A DNA stretch of 64,000 nucleotides, taken from contig NZ_CP083582.1 of assembly GCF_020091585.1 (NCBI RefSeq), positions 5,962,536-6,026,535 on the forward strand, written 5' to 3'. The stretch is from Kovacikia minuta CCNUW1. GTDB lineage: Bacteria; Cyanobacteriota; Cyanobacteriia; Leptolyngbyales; Leptolyngbyaceae. The notes below the pieces were generated by a model. That model did not search any database. It was not told where the DNA came from and saw only the letters and a program-made list of their open reading frames with translations. Shown here one piece after another: positions 38,557 to 47,268 of this stretch (position 1 is the stretch's first letter; each line of letters begins with the position of its first letter). The position numbers and the translations under genes are program-made.

Positions 38557-39684
38557 TTAATTACATACACCTGCTGAAGCTTGGGGCTGTTTGCGCTGGA
38601 GTTGTCCGTTTTCGTTGGCATGGTGCATGGTAATCATGGAGGATTCTAGGGGAAGCTTAGCCGCATGCCCTTGAGGGACTCCAAAGAACTTTTTGTAATA
38701 ACGGCTCCAGCGCCAATTGGTTCCCTGGAAGAGTTGCTCATAATAGGCCTGGGAGGGATAAAGATCCAGGTACTCCTCCAGAATTTGAGAGACAGATACC
38801 AGGTTAGAGAGATTGTGCGGGTGGTGGTCAGCGTTATCGCTGTAGAAGTAATGCTGAATGCGTTTGGTGCCAAACTCCACATATTCTCTGACCTGAGTTG
38901 CGGTCATTTCCTGGAAGGACTGCATGTTGATCATGACACCAATTTCTTCCAACACTTTGAGTTGATTGAGCGCATAATTTGGCACAAACACAAAGTCGTA
39001 ATCATAGATGCCATTCCGAAGGAAATCGGGTGTGAAGGTTTCGGCATCATAAATGTAGATGGACTTTTCAGGATTGTTTACCGCCAGGAATGGCACCTGG
39101 AAAAGCGCCATTTCGGGCAAATCAATAATTAAATAGGTGGCACGATCGCCCAGAATATTTCCCAACTGGTGCGCCAATCCACCAAAACCACCCCCAACTT
39201 CAACAATGAGCTGTTTTTGTCTGGACTCCAGGAGTGTCTTCAACAGACCAACGTGGTACATGTTAGCGATCGCAATTTGGTGTCGGGCAACGGTCCGGTT
39301 AATCACTAAGCCCTGATATTCAACCCCCATCAGCTTCGGCAGGTAGGGGGTTGGTGGTTCACTAATCCAATAGGCTTCTGGCAGGTCGCTCAATAAATCC
39401 TGGTATCCCAAACTGAAGGCAAACTCTTCTGGATCGATCAGGGGGTGGGGATGCCAATAGCTGCCAATTAGCTCCCCAGTTACTAATTCTGTATGAAATC
39501 GAATGTTTCTAAAGTCATCGGCAGAGAGATTCATCAAGTAACGGTAAACGCTTAAAATCTCTACCCAAAAATCAGAAGGAATGGCAGTCTCTGACTGTTC
39601 CTGAAGCTGTTGACGTTCAGACAACATCTCCTGAACCTTTATTTTCAAGCGCTCAATCGTAGCAGCAAAACTAACCAGTTCCAT
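38557..39684 (-). CDS. Putative sugar O-methyltransferase
   Basis: About 375 residues. It resembles the put_sugar_Mtase group: NRTVARHQIAIANMYHVGLL, LIVEVGGGFGGLAHQLG (SAM motif I), TYLIIDLPEMALFQVPFL and YDYDFVFVPNYALNQL. I use the ATG at 39684 with GAGGAG just upstream; an in-frame GTG at 39732 would add 16 residues. It heads the tight run to PhyH, glycosyltransferases and FkbM. Confidence 0.8.
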   Translation of the reverse strand: MELVSFAATIERLKIKVQEMLSERQQLQEQSETAIPSDFWVEILSVYRYLMNLSADDFRNIRFHTELVTGELIGSYWHPHPLIDPEEFAFSLGYQDLLSDLPEAYWISEPPTPYLPKLMGVEYQGLVINRTVARHQIAIANMYHVGLLKTLLESRQKQLIVEVGGGFGGLAHQLGNILGDRATYLIIDLPEMALFQVPFLAVNNPEKSIYIYDAETFTPDFLRNGIYDYDFVFVPNYALNQLKVLEEIGVMINMQSFQEMTATQVREYVEFGTKRIQHYFYSDNADHHPHNLSNLVSVSQILEEYLDLYPSQAYYEQLFQGTNWRWSRYYKKFFGVPQGHAAKLPLESSMITMHHANENGQLQRKQPQASAGVCN

Positions 39685-39756
39685 ACACTCCTCACACTGA
39701 ATTCTTTGAACAATATATCGGTTCTGATCCACATCTGGTACTTCTGGCGCAAGAAG

Positions 39757-40275
39757 TCATACGGAATCTAGATAACGCATCAGGGTGATGGGGAGCCGGA
39801 ATAGGCTGGCGGCGATCGCAGACAGGCCAAACTTCCGCTTCAGGGAAGGGGGAAGTTCCTGCCAGGGAACCGGAACAAACCCCAAGCGCGTGTAAAACTG
39901 CACCAGCTTCTTCCCCAGGCATTCCAGATAAAGCGGTTGGGTTGCCTGTTGAATCAAGTGCTGCGTCAAATAGGTTCCCAAGCCCTGTCCACGCCATTGG
40001 GGAGCCACGACCAAGCTTCCAAGTTCCTGCGCCTTGGGGAACGATCGCAACTGCCCACAGGCAATCACCTGCTTTTCATGTTCAATGACCCAGAACTGAG
40101 ACCAGCGCAATTGGGTTGGGTCAAGTTTGGCAGACAGCACCAATTTCCGAATTGACCAGGCATCGGTAGCAGCAGCAGGACGGAGACTGCATCCAGAGGG
40201 CAGAGAAGATAGACGGGTATTCATCTCCACAGATTGGGAAAGAGGGAAGAGGGCGATCGAAGGTTGATATAGCAA
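39757..40275 (-). CDS. GNAT-family N-acetyltransferase
   Basis: 172 residues. GNAT motif A is clear: LGSLVVAPQWRGQGLGTYLTQHLI (acetyl-CoA pyrophosphate loop QWRGQGLG), with motif B YLECLGKKLVQFYTRLGFVPV. The substrate cannot be named; in this setting acylation of an amino sugar is possible. It lies just upstream of the methyltransferase gene on the same strand and may be the first gene of the cluster. Confidence 0.85.
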   Translation of the reverse strand: MLYQPSIALFPLSQSVEMNTRLSSLPSGCSLRPAAATDAWSIRKLVLSAKLDPTQLRWSQFWVIEHEKQVIACGQLRSFPKAQELGSLVVAPQWRGQGLGTYLTQHLIQQATQPLYLECLGKKLVQFYTRLGFVPVPWQELPPSLKRKFGLSAIAASLFRLPITLMRYLDSV

Positions 40276-40385
40276 TCCTACTTGAATGGGGAAAAATATT
40301 TTGCGATCGGTAGCCAGCTACCCGCTTATTGCTGACCGCTAATCGCTTATTGCTGACCGCTAATGATTCATTCAGCCTCGTTCAT

Positions 40386-40508
40386 AACTGATTTAGGGCT
40401 GCTCTATAGCAATCCTATTTGAGTGATAAGAATCGGCCCCTCAGATCCCCGACTTTTCCAAAAAAGTCGGGGATCTTGCTCTCACAACTGATTTAGGGCT
40501 GCTCTATA
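40386..40508. repeat. 23-bp direct repeats 100 bp apart
   Basis: AACTGATTTAGGGCTGCTCT... occurs at 40386-40408 and 40486-40508. The second copy contains the stop and last codons (IEQP) of the kinase tail on the minus strand, so the first copy may be a relic of a duplicated gene end. Confidence 0.65.
40443..40476. repeat. Hairpin repeat AGATCCCCGACTTTT / AAAAGTCGGGGATCT
   Basis: Fifteen-base arms and a very short loop, lying between the two direct repeats. A near-identical hairpin occurs at 60615-60648. It could terminate the kinase transcript but is more likely an interspersed palindrome. Confidence 0.65.
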
Positions 40509-40779
40509 TCTTGGAAAATTTCCTTGAGATAAGCCTCTTCAGCATTCGATGGGATTCTGATTAGGGAACTGATGAGTCGATTAAATGAAAAGGAAACCTG
40601 GTCGGGAGTCACGCCAAATTGATTAGACAACTGGGGTAAATCCTTCTCAAATTGGAGATTGATACCATCCAGATGAACGACCTTGCAACCCAAAAAATTA
40701 GCGACATCACCTTTCAATCCATAGAGAGAATCTCGCACCACATCCAGACATTCTTCGATCGCCCAACTTCTGCGAAAAA
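40493..40779 (-). pseudogene. Frame-shifted C-terminal tail of the large kinase
   Basis: In the next frame the sequence continues naturally from the kinase: after YF the reading goes to RRSWAIEECLDVVRDSLYG, NFLGCKVVHLDG and so on to IFQDIEQP. The join is a run of five A on the plus strand (40775-40779); removing one base gives one uninterrupted protein of about 985 residues. Confidence 0.7.
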
Positions 40780-43448
40780 TAGGAATCTGGGCTTTCCACA
40801 AAGACCAGTTTTGAATACATAGAAGCCAGAGTGAGGACAATCCGTCGCAACTGTGCCTCTTTAGGGGAATATTCAGGATGGAATTCTTGATTTTCAATTT
40901 TGGGGGGGCGACCAAACAAACCGCGTTTAATCGTTTGCGGTTTTACGAGTTGGTTCATGGTCGGCTGAATTTCTGAGGCATCACTGGGTGATTTGATTCT
41001 AATTTTTTCGATCAGATCAATCCCCAGACTTCGAATCGCATTTTCGAGGGAAGGTTTATTATAGTTGTTATTATCTAACCCAACAAAAAATAGGTGGTAG
41101 ATGTATATCCCCAACATATTCATGTAATAAACCGTTGGCACTAAGTCCTTATAGAAAGTTGCATCTATTTCCTCCTTTTCCATATTTTTGAACGCATCTT
41201 CATACCGTTTCCTCTCATCTTCACTATCTAAAGGAATCAACAGGCGTAAGCGTCGGATGTCTCCGTTCAACTCTCCCACTTGCCACAGATAGCCCGTTCC
41301 CCCCAAGTTAACTAATACCCAATCCCCCTGCTTGATTCTGTCTTCGTAAGCAGGGGTATCCAAAAAACTATAGGATGCACAATCAAGTGAATGGGGGTTC
41401 CGGTTAATGTTATATTTCACGGTCTTCAATCGGATTGGCCGCCGGATAAAATTGAAAAAGTGAGGCACATAGGGATTTCCAATATCGCGACTGACTTTGG
41501 TATAGAGAAAATCCTTTCTCAAATCTTCCACATAGCGGCTCTGGTTTTCATAAACAATATATTTAGCCTCCAAGCCCGATTGATCCTGAGTAATATTAGG
41601 TGGAATCAGCTCAAAGAAGTAAACGATGTCATTTGAAACCAATCTTTGAATCAGTTTAATCAGCTTATCGAGATACTGAACTCCTCTGTAAAGACGTTTC
41701 GGGAAATCCTCCTTGGAAAGCAACTTGAGATTATCCAAACCGTTGGAAAAATCGAGGGAATTCTGAGGAGAAGAAACAGGTTCCTGTCTACTGATGTTGT
41801 ACAAACCGTTTCTATCCGCAAGATCCGATCGCTTAAATGAACTGTTTGGGTTGTAGTACAGATCTTCCAGATAGGAAATGACCTCTTCCATGGTAAAACC
41901 AGGTTTCTTTTCTTCTTCTTCAGGGGAGTAAAATGTATTCTCTGCTTTATAGAGCATACATTTCAAAATGAGTTTGACAATTTCAGGGGGGGCATAAATG
42001 GAAGAAGTGGTATGAAGTTTAAAAGGAGAAAAAATTTGAACTAAACCTGGTTCAGTCGATCGAAAATTAGAGATTTGGCGATACAGATCCATGATTGAAT
42101 CCACATTTTGATCCGGGGTGTCGTATCCCCGAATCGCATCATAAAATCGCTCTGGTGATTGACCACAGGTTAATAATTCAAATACGAGTGCCCCAAAACC
42201 AAACAGATCAGTCCGATGGCGTTGACGTTTATAAAAATAAACCTGGGTTCTTTCATCTCGCTGAATGATGCGCTCTTCTTGATTTTTTCCTGCCTTTAAG
42301 GTGATGTAAAACAAAATGTTTTCGCCAATGTATTTGCGTCTAACATCAGCAATTTCATACTCTTTTTTATACTTGCTAAAACTAATGACATCCCCAGGTT
42401 CAATGATAGTGTCATTAAATTTTGGATCTTTGATGATGAGTTCCACTTCTGAACCAACGATTACCTCGGCATCAGCAACATCAAAGTAATCTTTCTGTTC
42501 AGGCGATCGATAATGGCGCGTTCCCAGGGGCAGGGATGGGCGTTCTTCCTGAATTAAATAGGGTTTATGGGGAGCATCCAATGTCTCCCGATTTGCCTCA
42601 TCCAAAAACCCCAAATCCCCAATAACCGTCTCAATTTTGGTTCCTTTTTTTCGAATGAATATATTGGCTGGTTTTAAGTCAAGATGTAAAAGCTTAACTT
42701 GATGCAGTGTTCTTAGCCCCTGAGCCACATCATAGATATAGGGCTGCATATTGTTAATGCGGTCTTCAAAGTCCATCCGCTTGAGAACTTCATAGCCACT
42801 GACGGGATAGATCTTATCCTTTAGTTCCTTCTTCCATTCCTTTTTCTCATCATCCGTTGCCGCGGGATACATCTGGTCAATCCGCCGATCGATTTCAACG
42901 ATCAGTTCTTCCTGAGACCCCATCGGTGTACTCGTTGGGAAAAATGTTGTGACGGTTGCATTAGAACCAGGTAAGGTGAAAACTCCTTTGCGCTCTTCCT
43001 CCAACAATTGCTTTAATGTCTTTTCATACTTGGGCATGACTAAGACATAGTTGGACACACTTAAAGGTGACAGAACCTCTTTGAGGGAGTGGTAGGCAGG
43101 AGAATCATGAAAATGAGTGGTTCCTCCCTCAGTTTCAACCACACCTGCAATGCTGTTGCGATCGCCCAAAAACTGCTCAATCAGTTCGTTAATCTTCTGG
43201 GAAGATTCCATCTCAGCTCGAAATCTTGCCTCGGAGCGATCGGTTTCCTGATCCTGATAAAGCAACTTCGCGGCATACTCCCGATTGCGGGAATCGTATA
43301 CCTCAAACACAATTCCATAGGTGCCATCGCCCAGTTTAATTGGAAGATTTCTCTCATTAAGGTTGAAATAAAATACTTTTTCCTGCGGCGTTTCGATCGC
43401 AAAGGAATACAAAGCACTATTCTTCGGATTGTTCACAGCACCCTCCAA
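40707..43448 (-). CDS. Large atypical protein kinase
   Basis: 913 residues as read, about 985 if the frame break at 40775 is repaired. The N-terminal kinase domain has LGDGTYGIV (Gly loop G40, G42, G45), K61 in YAAKLLYQ, catalytic LLHLDLKPANIF (HLD rather than HRD, D257) and IGDLGFLDE (DLG rather than DFG, D278). Key acidic residues are kept, so activity is plausible. After the APE-like SPEQ a segment of roughly 90 residues (322-410, beta-rich, IIEPGDVISFSKYKKEYEIADV) splits the lobe before RTDLFGFGALVFELL. Beyond residue 470 lie 450 residues I cannot assign, including another beta-rich part (IKQGDWVLVNLGGTGYLWQVGEL). It follows the NACHT gene on the same strand after 404 bases. Confidence 0.75.
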   Translation of the reverse strand: MEGAVNNPKNSALYSFAIETPQEKVFYFNLNERNLPIKLGDGTYGIVFEVYDSRNREYAAKLLYQDQETDRSEARFRAEMESSQKINELIEQFLGDRNSIAGVVETEGGTTHFHDSPAYHSLKEVLSPLSVSNYVLVMPKYEKTLKQLLEEERKGVFTLPGSNATVTTFFPTSTPMGSQEELIVEIDRRIDQMYPAATDDEKKEWKKELKDKIYPVSGYEVLKRMDFEDRINNMQPYIYDVAQGLRTLHQVKLLHLDLKPANIFIRKKGTKIETVIGDLGFLDEANRETLDAPHKPYLIQEERPSLPLGTRHYRSPEQKDYFDVADAEVIVGSEVELIIKDPKFNDTIIEPGDVISFSKYKKEYEIADVRRKYIGENILFYITLKAGKNQEERIIQRDERTQVYFYKRQRHRTDLFGFGALVFELLTCGQSPERFYDAIRGYDTPDQNVDSIMDLYRQISNFRSTEPGLVQIFSPFKLHTTSSIYAPPEIVKLILKCMLYKAENTFYSPEEEEKKPGFTMEEVISYLEDLYYNPNSSFKRSDLADRNGLYNISRQEPVSSPQNSLDFSNGLDNLKLLSKEDFPKRLYRGVQYLDKLIKLIQRLVSNDIVYFFELIPPNITQDQSGLEAKYIVYENQSRYVEDLRKDFLYTKVSRDIGNPYVPHFFNFIRRPIRLKTVKYNINRNPHSLDCASYSFLDTPAYEDRIKQGDWVLVNLGGTGYLWQVGELNGDIRRLRLLIPLDSEDERKRYEDAFKNMEKEEIDATFYKDLVPTVYYMNMLGIYIYHLFFVGLDNNNYNKPSLENAIRSLGIDLIEKIRIKSPSDASEIQPTMNQLVKPQTIKRGLFGRPPKIENQEFHPEYSPKEAQLRRIVLTLASMYSKLVFVESPDSYFSQKLGDRRMSGCGARFSLWIER

Positions 43449-43852
43449 TCACAATGAGCTGACAAACTGACCTGGACTACCGAATCTGAACTACGTAACC
43501 TGAACTACCGAATCAATGCCAGCGCTTTTGAATGTTATATATTTTACATTCACAGCACGGACGCGCTAGCGCCAGAATCATCAATCAGCCCAACAGTCCC
43601 CCATCACCAGAGCTACACTGATGCTCGGTCAGGTTCTCTCAGGATTTACTGTGTATCAATTTCAATAACTTCTAGATAAAATCACCATACCTTAGGACTC
43701 CCCAATAGAGTAAAGCTTTTCTCTAAAGAAAATCTATAAATTTAATTTCGTCAAAACAATGTGGAGAACAGGAGATGGAATGATTAGGGAAATCTGGACA
43801 GATGCGAAATTCCTGTGCCTCTTTGTCTCCTTCTGTGCACTTTTCTCCTCGT
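43449..43852. other. Spacer between NACHT gene and kinase gene
   Basis: 404 bases without a supported gene. It contains a small imperfect direct repeat (ACTACCGAATC at about 43475 and 43502) and the string GGACGCGCTAGCGCC. The kinase promoter is presumably here, so the two genes need not share one transcript. Confidence 0.45.
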
Positions 43853-46600
43853 CTAGAGATTGGACCCATCCAATGGGGAACTGGACACCGTAGCAGCATA
43901 AAGTCGAGAAAAAATTGCACACCATCCAATCCAAGCTTTACCCAAATTAGCTTTAGGCAACACTCGGCAAGCTCCAAACAATGTGGGCAAATGCGCTGAA
44001 GGAGCATGAATACTGAAATCTAAAGCAGAATACTTCAGCCATTCTTTCTTGGCTCGCCATCCATTCTGTTCACTTAGTTTTGTGAAAGCTTTAGTGGCGG
44101 CAGCATCGTCGTCGCCAAAATCCAGTTTGCCTCCAACTTCCAGCCAGATTTTTTTCTGAACGCTAAAGCCAAATTTATCTCCGCTGAATCTCAACCATAG
44201 TTGGTCAATTAGGTACAAATCTTTTTCCGGAAATTCCCTTAAACTGTCTACCGTTAGGTGGTTTTCACATCGAGTTAATTCCAGCATCAGCCTTTCAGTT
44301 TCCTGGTCAGCCTCCTTCCAACGACCATTCGCCAGAAAATTAACCAAGGCTCGGTATTGGTTATCAATCCTGACGCGGACAACTCGAAGCGCATTCCCTG
44401 GAGTAGTCGGCGAGGATGTCCAGGGTAAGATCTCGTCCTTTCCAGATGGGGAAGAACGAACTTGAGAGAGTTCTGTCTGGGTGGGTAATCGATAGAGGTA
44501 AACTCCAACATCGGGTTGCAGGTAGGTTTGAGTGTTCAACCAGGCACAAAACCAGCGCGCATCGTGCCAACTAATATTTAGGATGGCGCTATCTAGAGGA
44601 CGCTCCGTAATCTCTATTACTGTTGCATTGGAATGAAATTGTTGATTCTTTTGAGCTTCCAAAAATAGTTGATATTCTTTCCAGGTAATGTACTGGGACG
44701 AAATAATGGTGTTTTGGTTAAGTAATACTTGCGTTTGAAATTGTTCCTCTAGCTTTACTTTTGCATTCAGATTTCCTAAATTAACCTGTTGTAATGATTG
44801 GTATAAGCGTGATTTGAGTGCGGGAGAAACTTTTTGGGAATCTTCGGTGCCAATCCGATACGCCAGCAGCAACGCATCCTTATCGTTTGTTTCTAAAAGA
44901 GTTTCGATAAAGGGGGTAATATCTGCCATTGCTGCATAGAACCGGATCACCTCTTCCCAATCTTTCCAGGCTGCATCTGCAATTTTTTTAATCAAAAAAT
45001 CTGCATTTTGACATTTCTTAAGTTCAGCCGCTGCGAGATATTCCTGAAAAGTTTTGTGGCTGAACTGATAAAGATTGCTTTCTTCACCTGTCAGTAGCCC
45101 TGCAATTTGTTGAATTTCCTTTAAAAATTTCTTGGGTGTTAATTTCAATTCGGCATCGTATTCTGTAAGTAGTGTTTTGAGCTGGTGATTCACTTCTTCC
45201 AGGCTGAATTCAGTTTTGCTCTCACTCATCATTAATGTGAGGGCTAATTGTTGTAGGATTTGCTGATTCTCTTCGGACGATCGAATCGTTAAAGGCGTAT
45301 CTCGAAAATTGGGTCGGTCAGCCAGAAGCAGATTAAACATCTTTTTATAAATTTCTACCCGCCGTTTGGGTAGGGCTGCAAATGCCCGGTGGGTGGCAGC
45401 AATAATTGTAATCAGTAGTGGATTCTTTGCCAATTCATTCAAATTAGGAGTTTCGATAATTTGGCGAATCAAATCTTTGGCTGCCACTTCAGCTTCAGCC
45501 TCACTTTGAGATTGTGCCTGTTCCTTTGATAGCCGTTCATATTCGGATCTATCCTGACTTTTTTGCCAGTGAGATTCCCATTTTTTATTCCACAAAACGG
45601 CTTTATACCACTTATGGATAAAGTCTTCTTTTTGGTCGAGATTGAAGTCAACAATGCTAATTCGCTCAACTCCCCTAAATAAACTTTCGTCGTAACCGTG
45701 GGGGCGGGAGGTGAGAATGAATTGGCTGGGATAAGTTTGCATTTGCCAGTTTATCCACTGGCTGACAAGTCGTCGGTGTGCTTCTGGGACTTCATCTAGC
45801 CCGTCCAGCATAACCAGGCACTGACCATTTTCTAAGCGCTTCTCAAACCATGCCGCTGACATATCCAGATTCTTGCAAAGTGGCAGCATTTTTTTGACCT
45901 GCTGTTCCACCAGATCAGGAAGCATGGGGATTTGTTCTGATTCAATGCTGCCGTAAAAGCTGCGGAGCACCAGCAAGATGGGGAGGAGGGGAGCAGCGCC
46001 GAATTCCTGGTAACTAAGATTGGCGTACTTGAGGGTGAGATAGCGCGTCAGAGTGGTTTTGCCGTATCCAGGGTTTGCCACGATCGCAATTCGGCGGTAA
46101 CGATTTTCAGCCGCTGTTTGATCCTGTTTCGGCAACAGCGACCAGACTTTTTTGATCGGGGAAACGCTAGAAAAACCGGCAGGATCAGCATTTAGACTCA
46201 GTGGGACAAAGACTTCTTCTAAACCCAAGGAGGGAAAGTCTCCTTTCAGCCCCTCCACTTCTAAGTCATAGCAGTAGGCTTTGAGTGCTTCGAGGTATTG
46301 CGGCTTTGGGAAAATCGTCCCAAAGGCACGATCAACAGGTTTATCGAGGACTTCACCAAATCTTTGTCCCCGCTTTTTCCATTTGTCTTTCAGGGTTTCC
46401 GTTAGCCCTTCGCTAAAGCTGCTTGCCAAGCCCGCGATCGCTGAGATTGCGAGGGAAATCAGCGCTTTTGGAATATTGTCTGTAAAAACGTTGAAAAGTG
46501 TGTACCCACAACTGCTGACAAACAACAGATTAATGACGATTTCTGTAATTTGTTCAGGGACGGGTTTGGGCGAAGGCGAAGGTGATGAGGGCTGAGACAT
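43853..46600 (-). CDS. Membrane-anchored NACHT NTPase with FGE-like and GUN4 domains
   Basis: About 915 residues from the ATG at 46600. Two hydrophobic segments (about 20-65; EIVINLLFVSSCGYTLF, ALISLAISAIAGLASSF) precede the NACHT module: Walker A VANPGYGKTTLTRYL (around 180), Walker B CLVMLDGLDEVPE (around 265) and sensor FILTSRPHGYD. A helical region (FSHKTFQEYLAAAEL) ends the STAND core. Residues about 630-745 resemble a compact formylglycine-generating-enzyme/C-type-lectin fold (NISWHDARWFCAWLN, YRLPTQTEL, ALRVVRVR). Residues about 747-905 are a GUN4 domain (YRALVNFLANGRWKEADQET, FPEKDLYLIDQLWLRFSGDKFGFSVQ split across the motif, WLKYSALDFSIHAP). GUN4 binds Mg-porphyrins in chlorophyll synthesis. 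An effector-NTPase-sensor reading is natural but unproven. Confidence 0.85.
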   Translation of the reverse strand: MSQPSSPSPSPKPVPEQITEIVINLLFVSSCGYTLFNVFTDNIPKALISLAISAIAGLASSFSEGLTETLKDKWKKRGQRFGEVLDKPVDRAFGTIFPKPQYLEALKAYCYDLEVEGLKGDFPSLGLEEVFVPLSLNADPAGFSSVSPIKKVWSLLPKQDQTAAENRYRRIAIVANPGYGKTTLTRYLTLKYANLSYQEFGAAPLLPILLVLRSFYGSIESEQIPMLPDLVEQQVKKMLPLCKNLDMSAAWFEKRLENGQCLVMLDGLDEVPEAHRRLVSQWINWQMQTYPSQFILTSRPHGYDESLFRGVERISIVDFNLDQKEDFIHKWYKAVLWNKKWESHWQKSQDRSEYERLSKEQAQSQSEAEAEVAAKDLIRQIIETPNLNELAKNPLLITIIAATHRAFAALPKRRVEIYKKMFNLLLADRPNFRDTPLTIRSSEENQQILQQLALTLMMSESKTEFSLEEVNHQLKTLLTEYDAELKLTPKKFLKEIQQIAGLLTGEESNLYQFSHKTFQEYLAAAELKKCQNADFLIKKIADAAWKDWEEVIRFYAAMADITPFIETLLETNDKDALLLAYRIGTEDSQKVSPALKSRLYQSLQQVNLGNLNAKVKLEEQFQTQVLLNQNTIISSQYITWKEYQLFLEAQKNQQFHSNATVIEITERPLDSAILNISWHDARWFCAWLNTQTYLQPDVGVYLYRLPTQTELSQVRSSPSGKDEILPWTSSPTTPGNALRVVRVRIDNQYRALVNFLANGRWKEADQETERLMLELTRCENHLTVDSLREFPEKDLYLIDQLWLRFSGDKFGFSVQKKIWLEVGGKLDFGDDDAAATKAFTKLSEQNGWRAKKEWLKYSALDFSIHAPSAHLPTLFGACRVLPKANLGKAWIGWCAIFSRLYAATVSSSPLDGSNL

Positions 46601-47268
46601 GGGAAAGCTGCTACAAAGATTCCAAACTCTCGTTACATCACAGTCCTCCAATAATCTATGAAATGTTCGTAGCGCAGGCTTCCACCCTAAAAGGGCAAAA
46701 TGCCCAATCTACCATTCACACTTCAAGATTCACACTTCAAGATTCACACTTCAAGTTAGGCTGACCGTATCCAGGAATTTGGAGTGACAAGAAAATAATC
46801 CTTAGTTTCTACTATGCTGAGTCTGGTTGCAATCCTCAAGGTGCCCTTCAGGAGCCTGGAGCAATCATCTGGAATAGCCATCTTGGATGCTTAGCGTCAG
46901 GCAAGATAGATAAACCTCGATGCTGAATCTCTCGATGGATAGCCTGCGCAATCCGTATAACACCCACCGATCAAGGTATTCCCTGTTACTTCTGGCAAAA
47001 AGACGATCGGGCTGTAGCCAAACCTTTTGTGAACCCAAGGATTCGAGGGGTTACAGTCGGGGATGGATTTTCAAGAGAGTAAAATTCTGTCCTGATGCCT
47101 GTTACACGTTGGTGTATCAGTAGACAGCCCTTTGATACCCTCCTTTTCAAAACCAGTTACAGATGAGGACGCGCCAGCGCGCAGACGTGGAGACACGGAA
47201 ATTGTTGTGTAGCAGGGGTTTGAGCATTGGGATCAGGGGGTCTGTTGTGGCAAGGTTGATTTGGACTC
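46601..47268. other. Spacer between NACHT gene and polysaccharide-export gene
   Basis: Divergent spacer of about 670 bases. It contains the 14-base tandem repeat at 46714-46755; otherwise no gene or RNA is recognised. Both divergent promoters should lie here. Confidence 0.5.
46714..46755. repeat. Three tandem copies of ATTCACACTTCAAG
   Basis: Three perfect 14-base units in a row, upstream of the NACHT gene. Could be a slippage-prone spacer repeat or a set of binding sites. Confidence 0.85.

Noticed and set aside
43723-44007. 94-codon minus-strand frame at the 3' end of the NACHT gene
   Set aside because: Out-of-frame overlap with the well-supported GUN4 coding region.
46714-46755. Possible CRISPR array
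   Set aside because: The 14-base units are contiguous with no spacers, so this is a simple tandem repeat.
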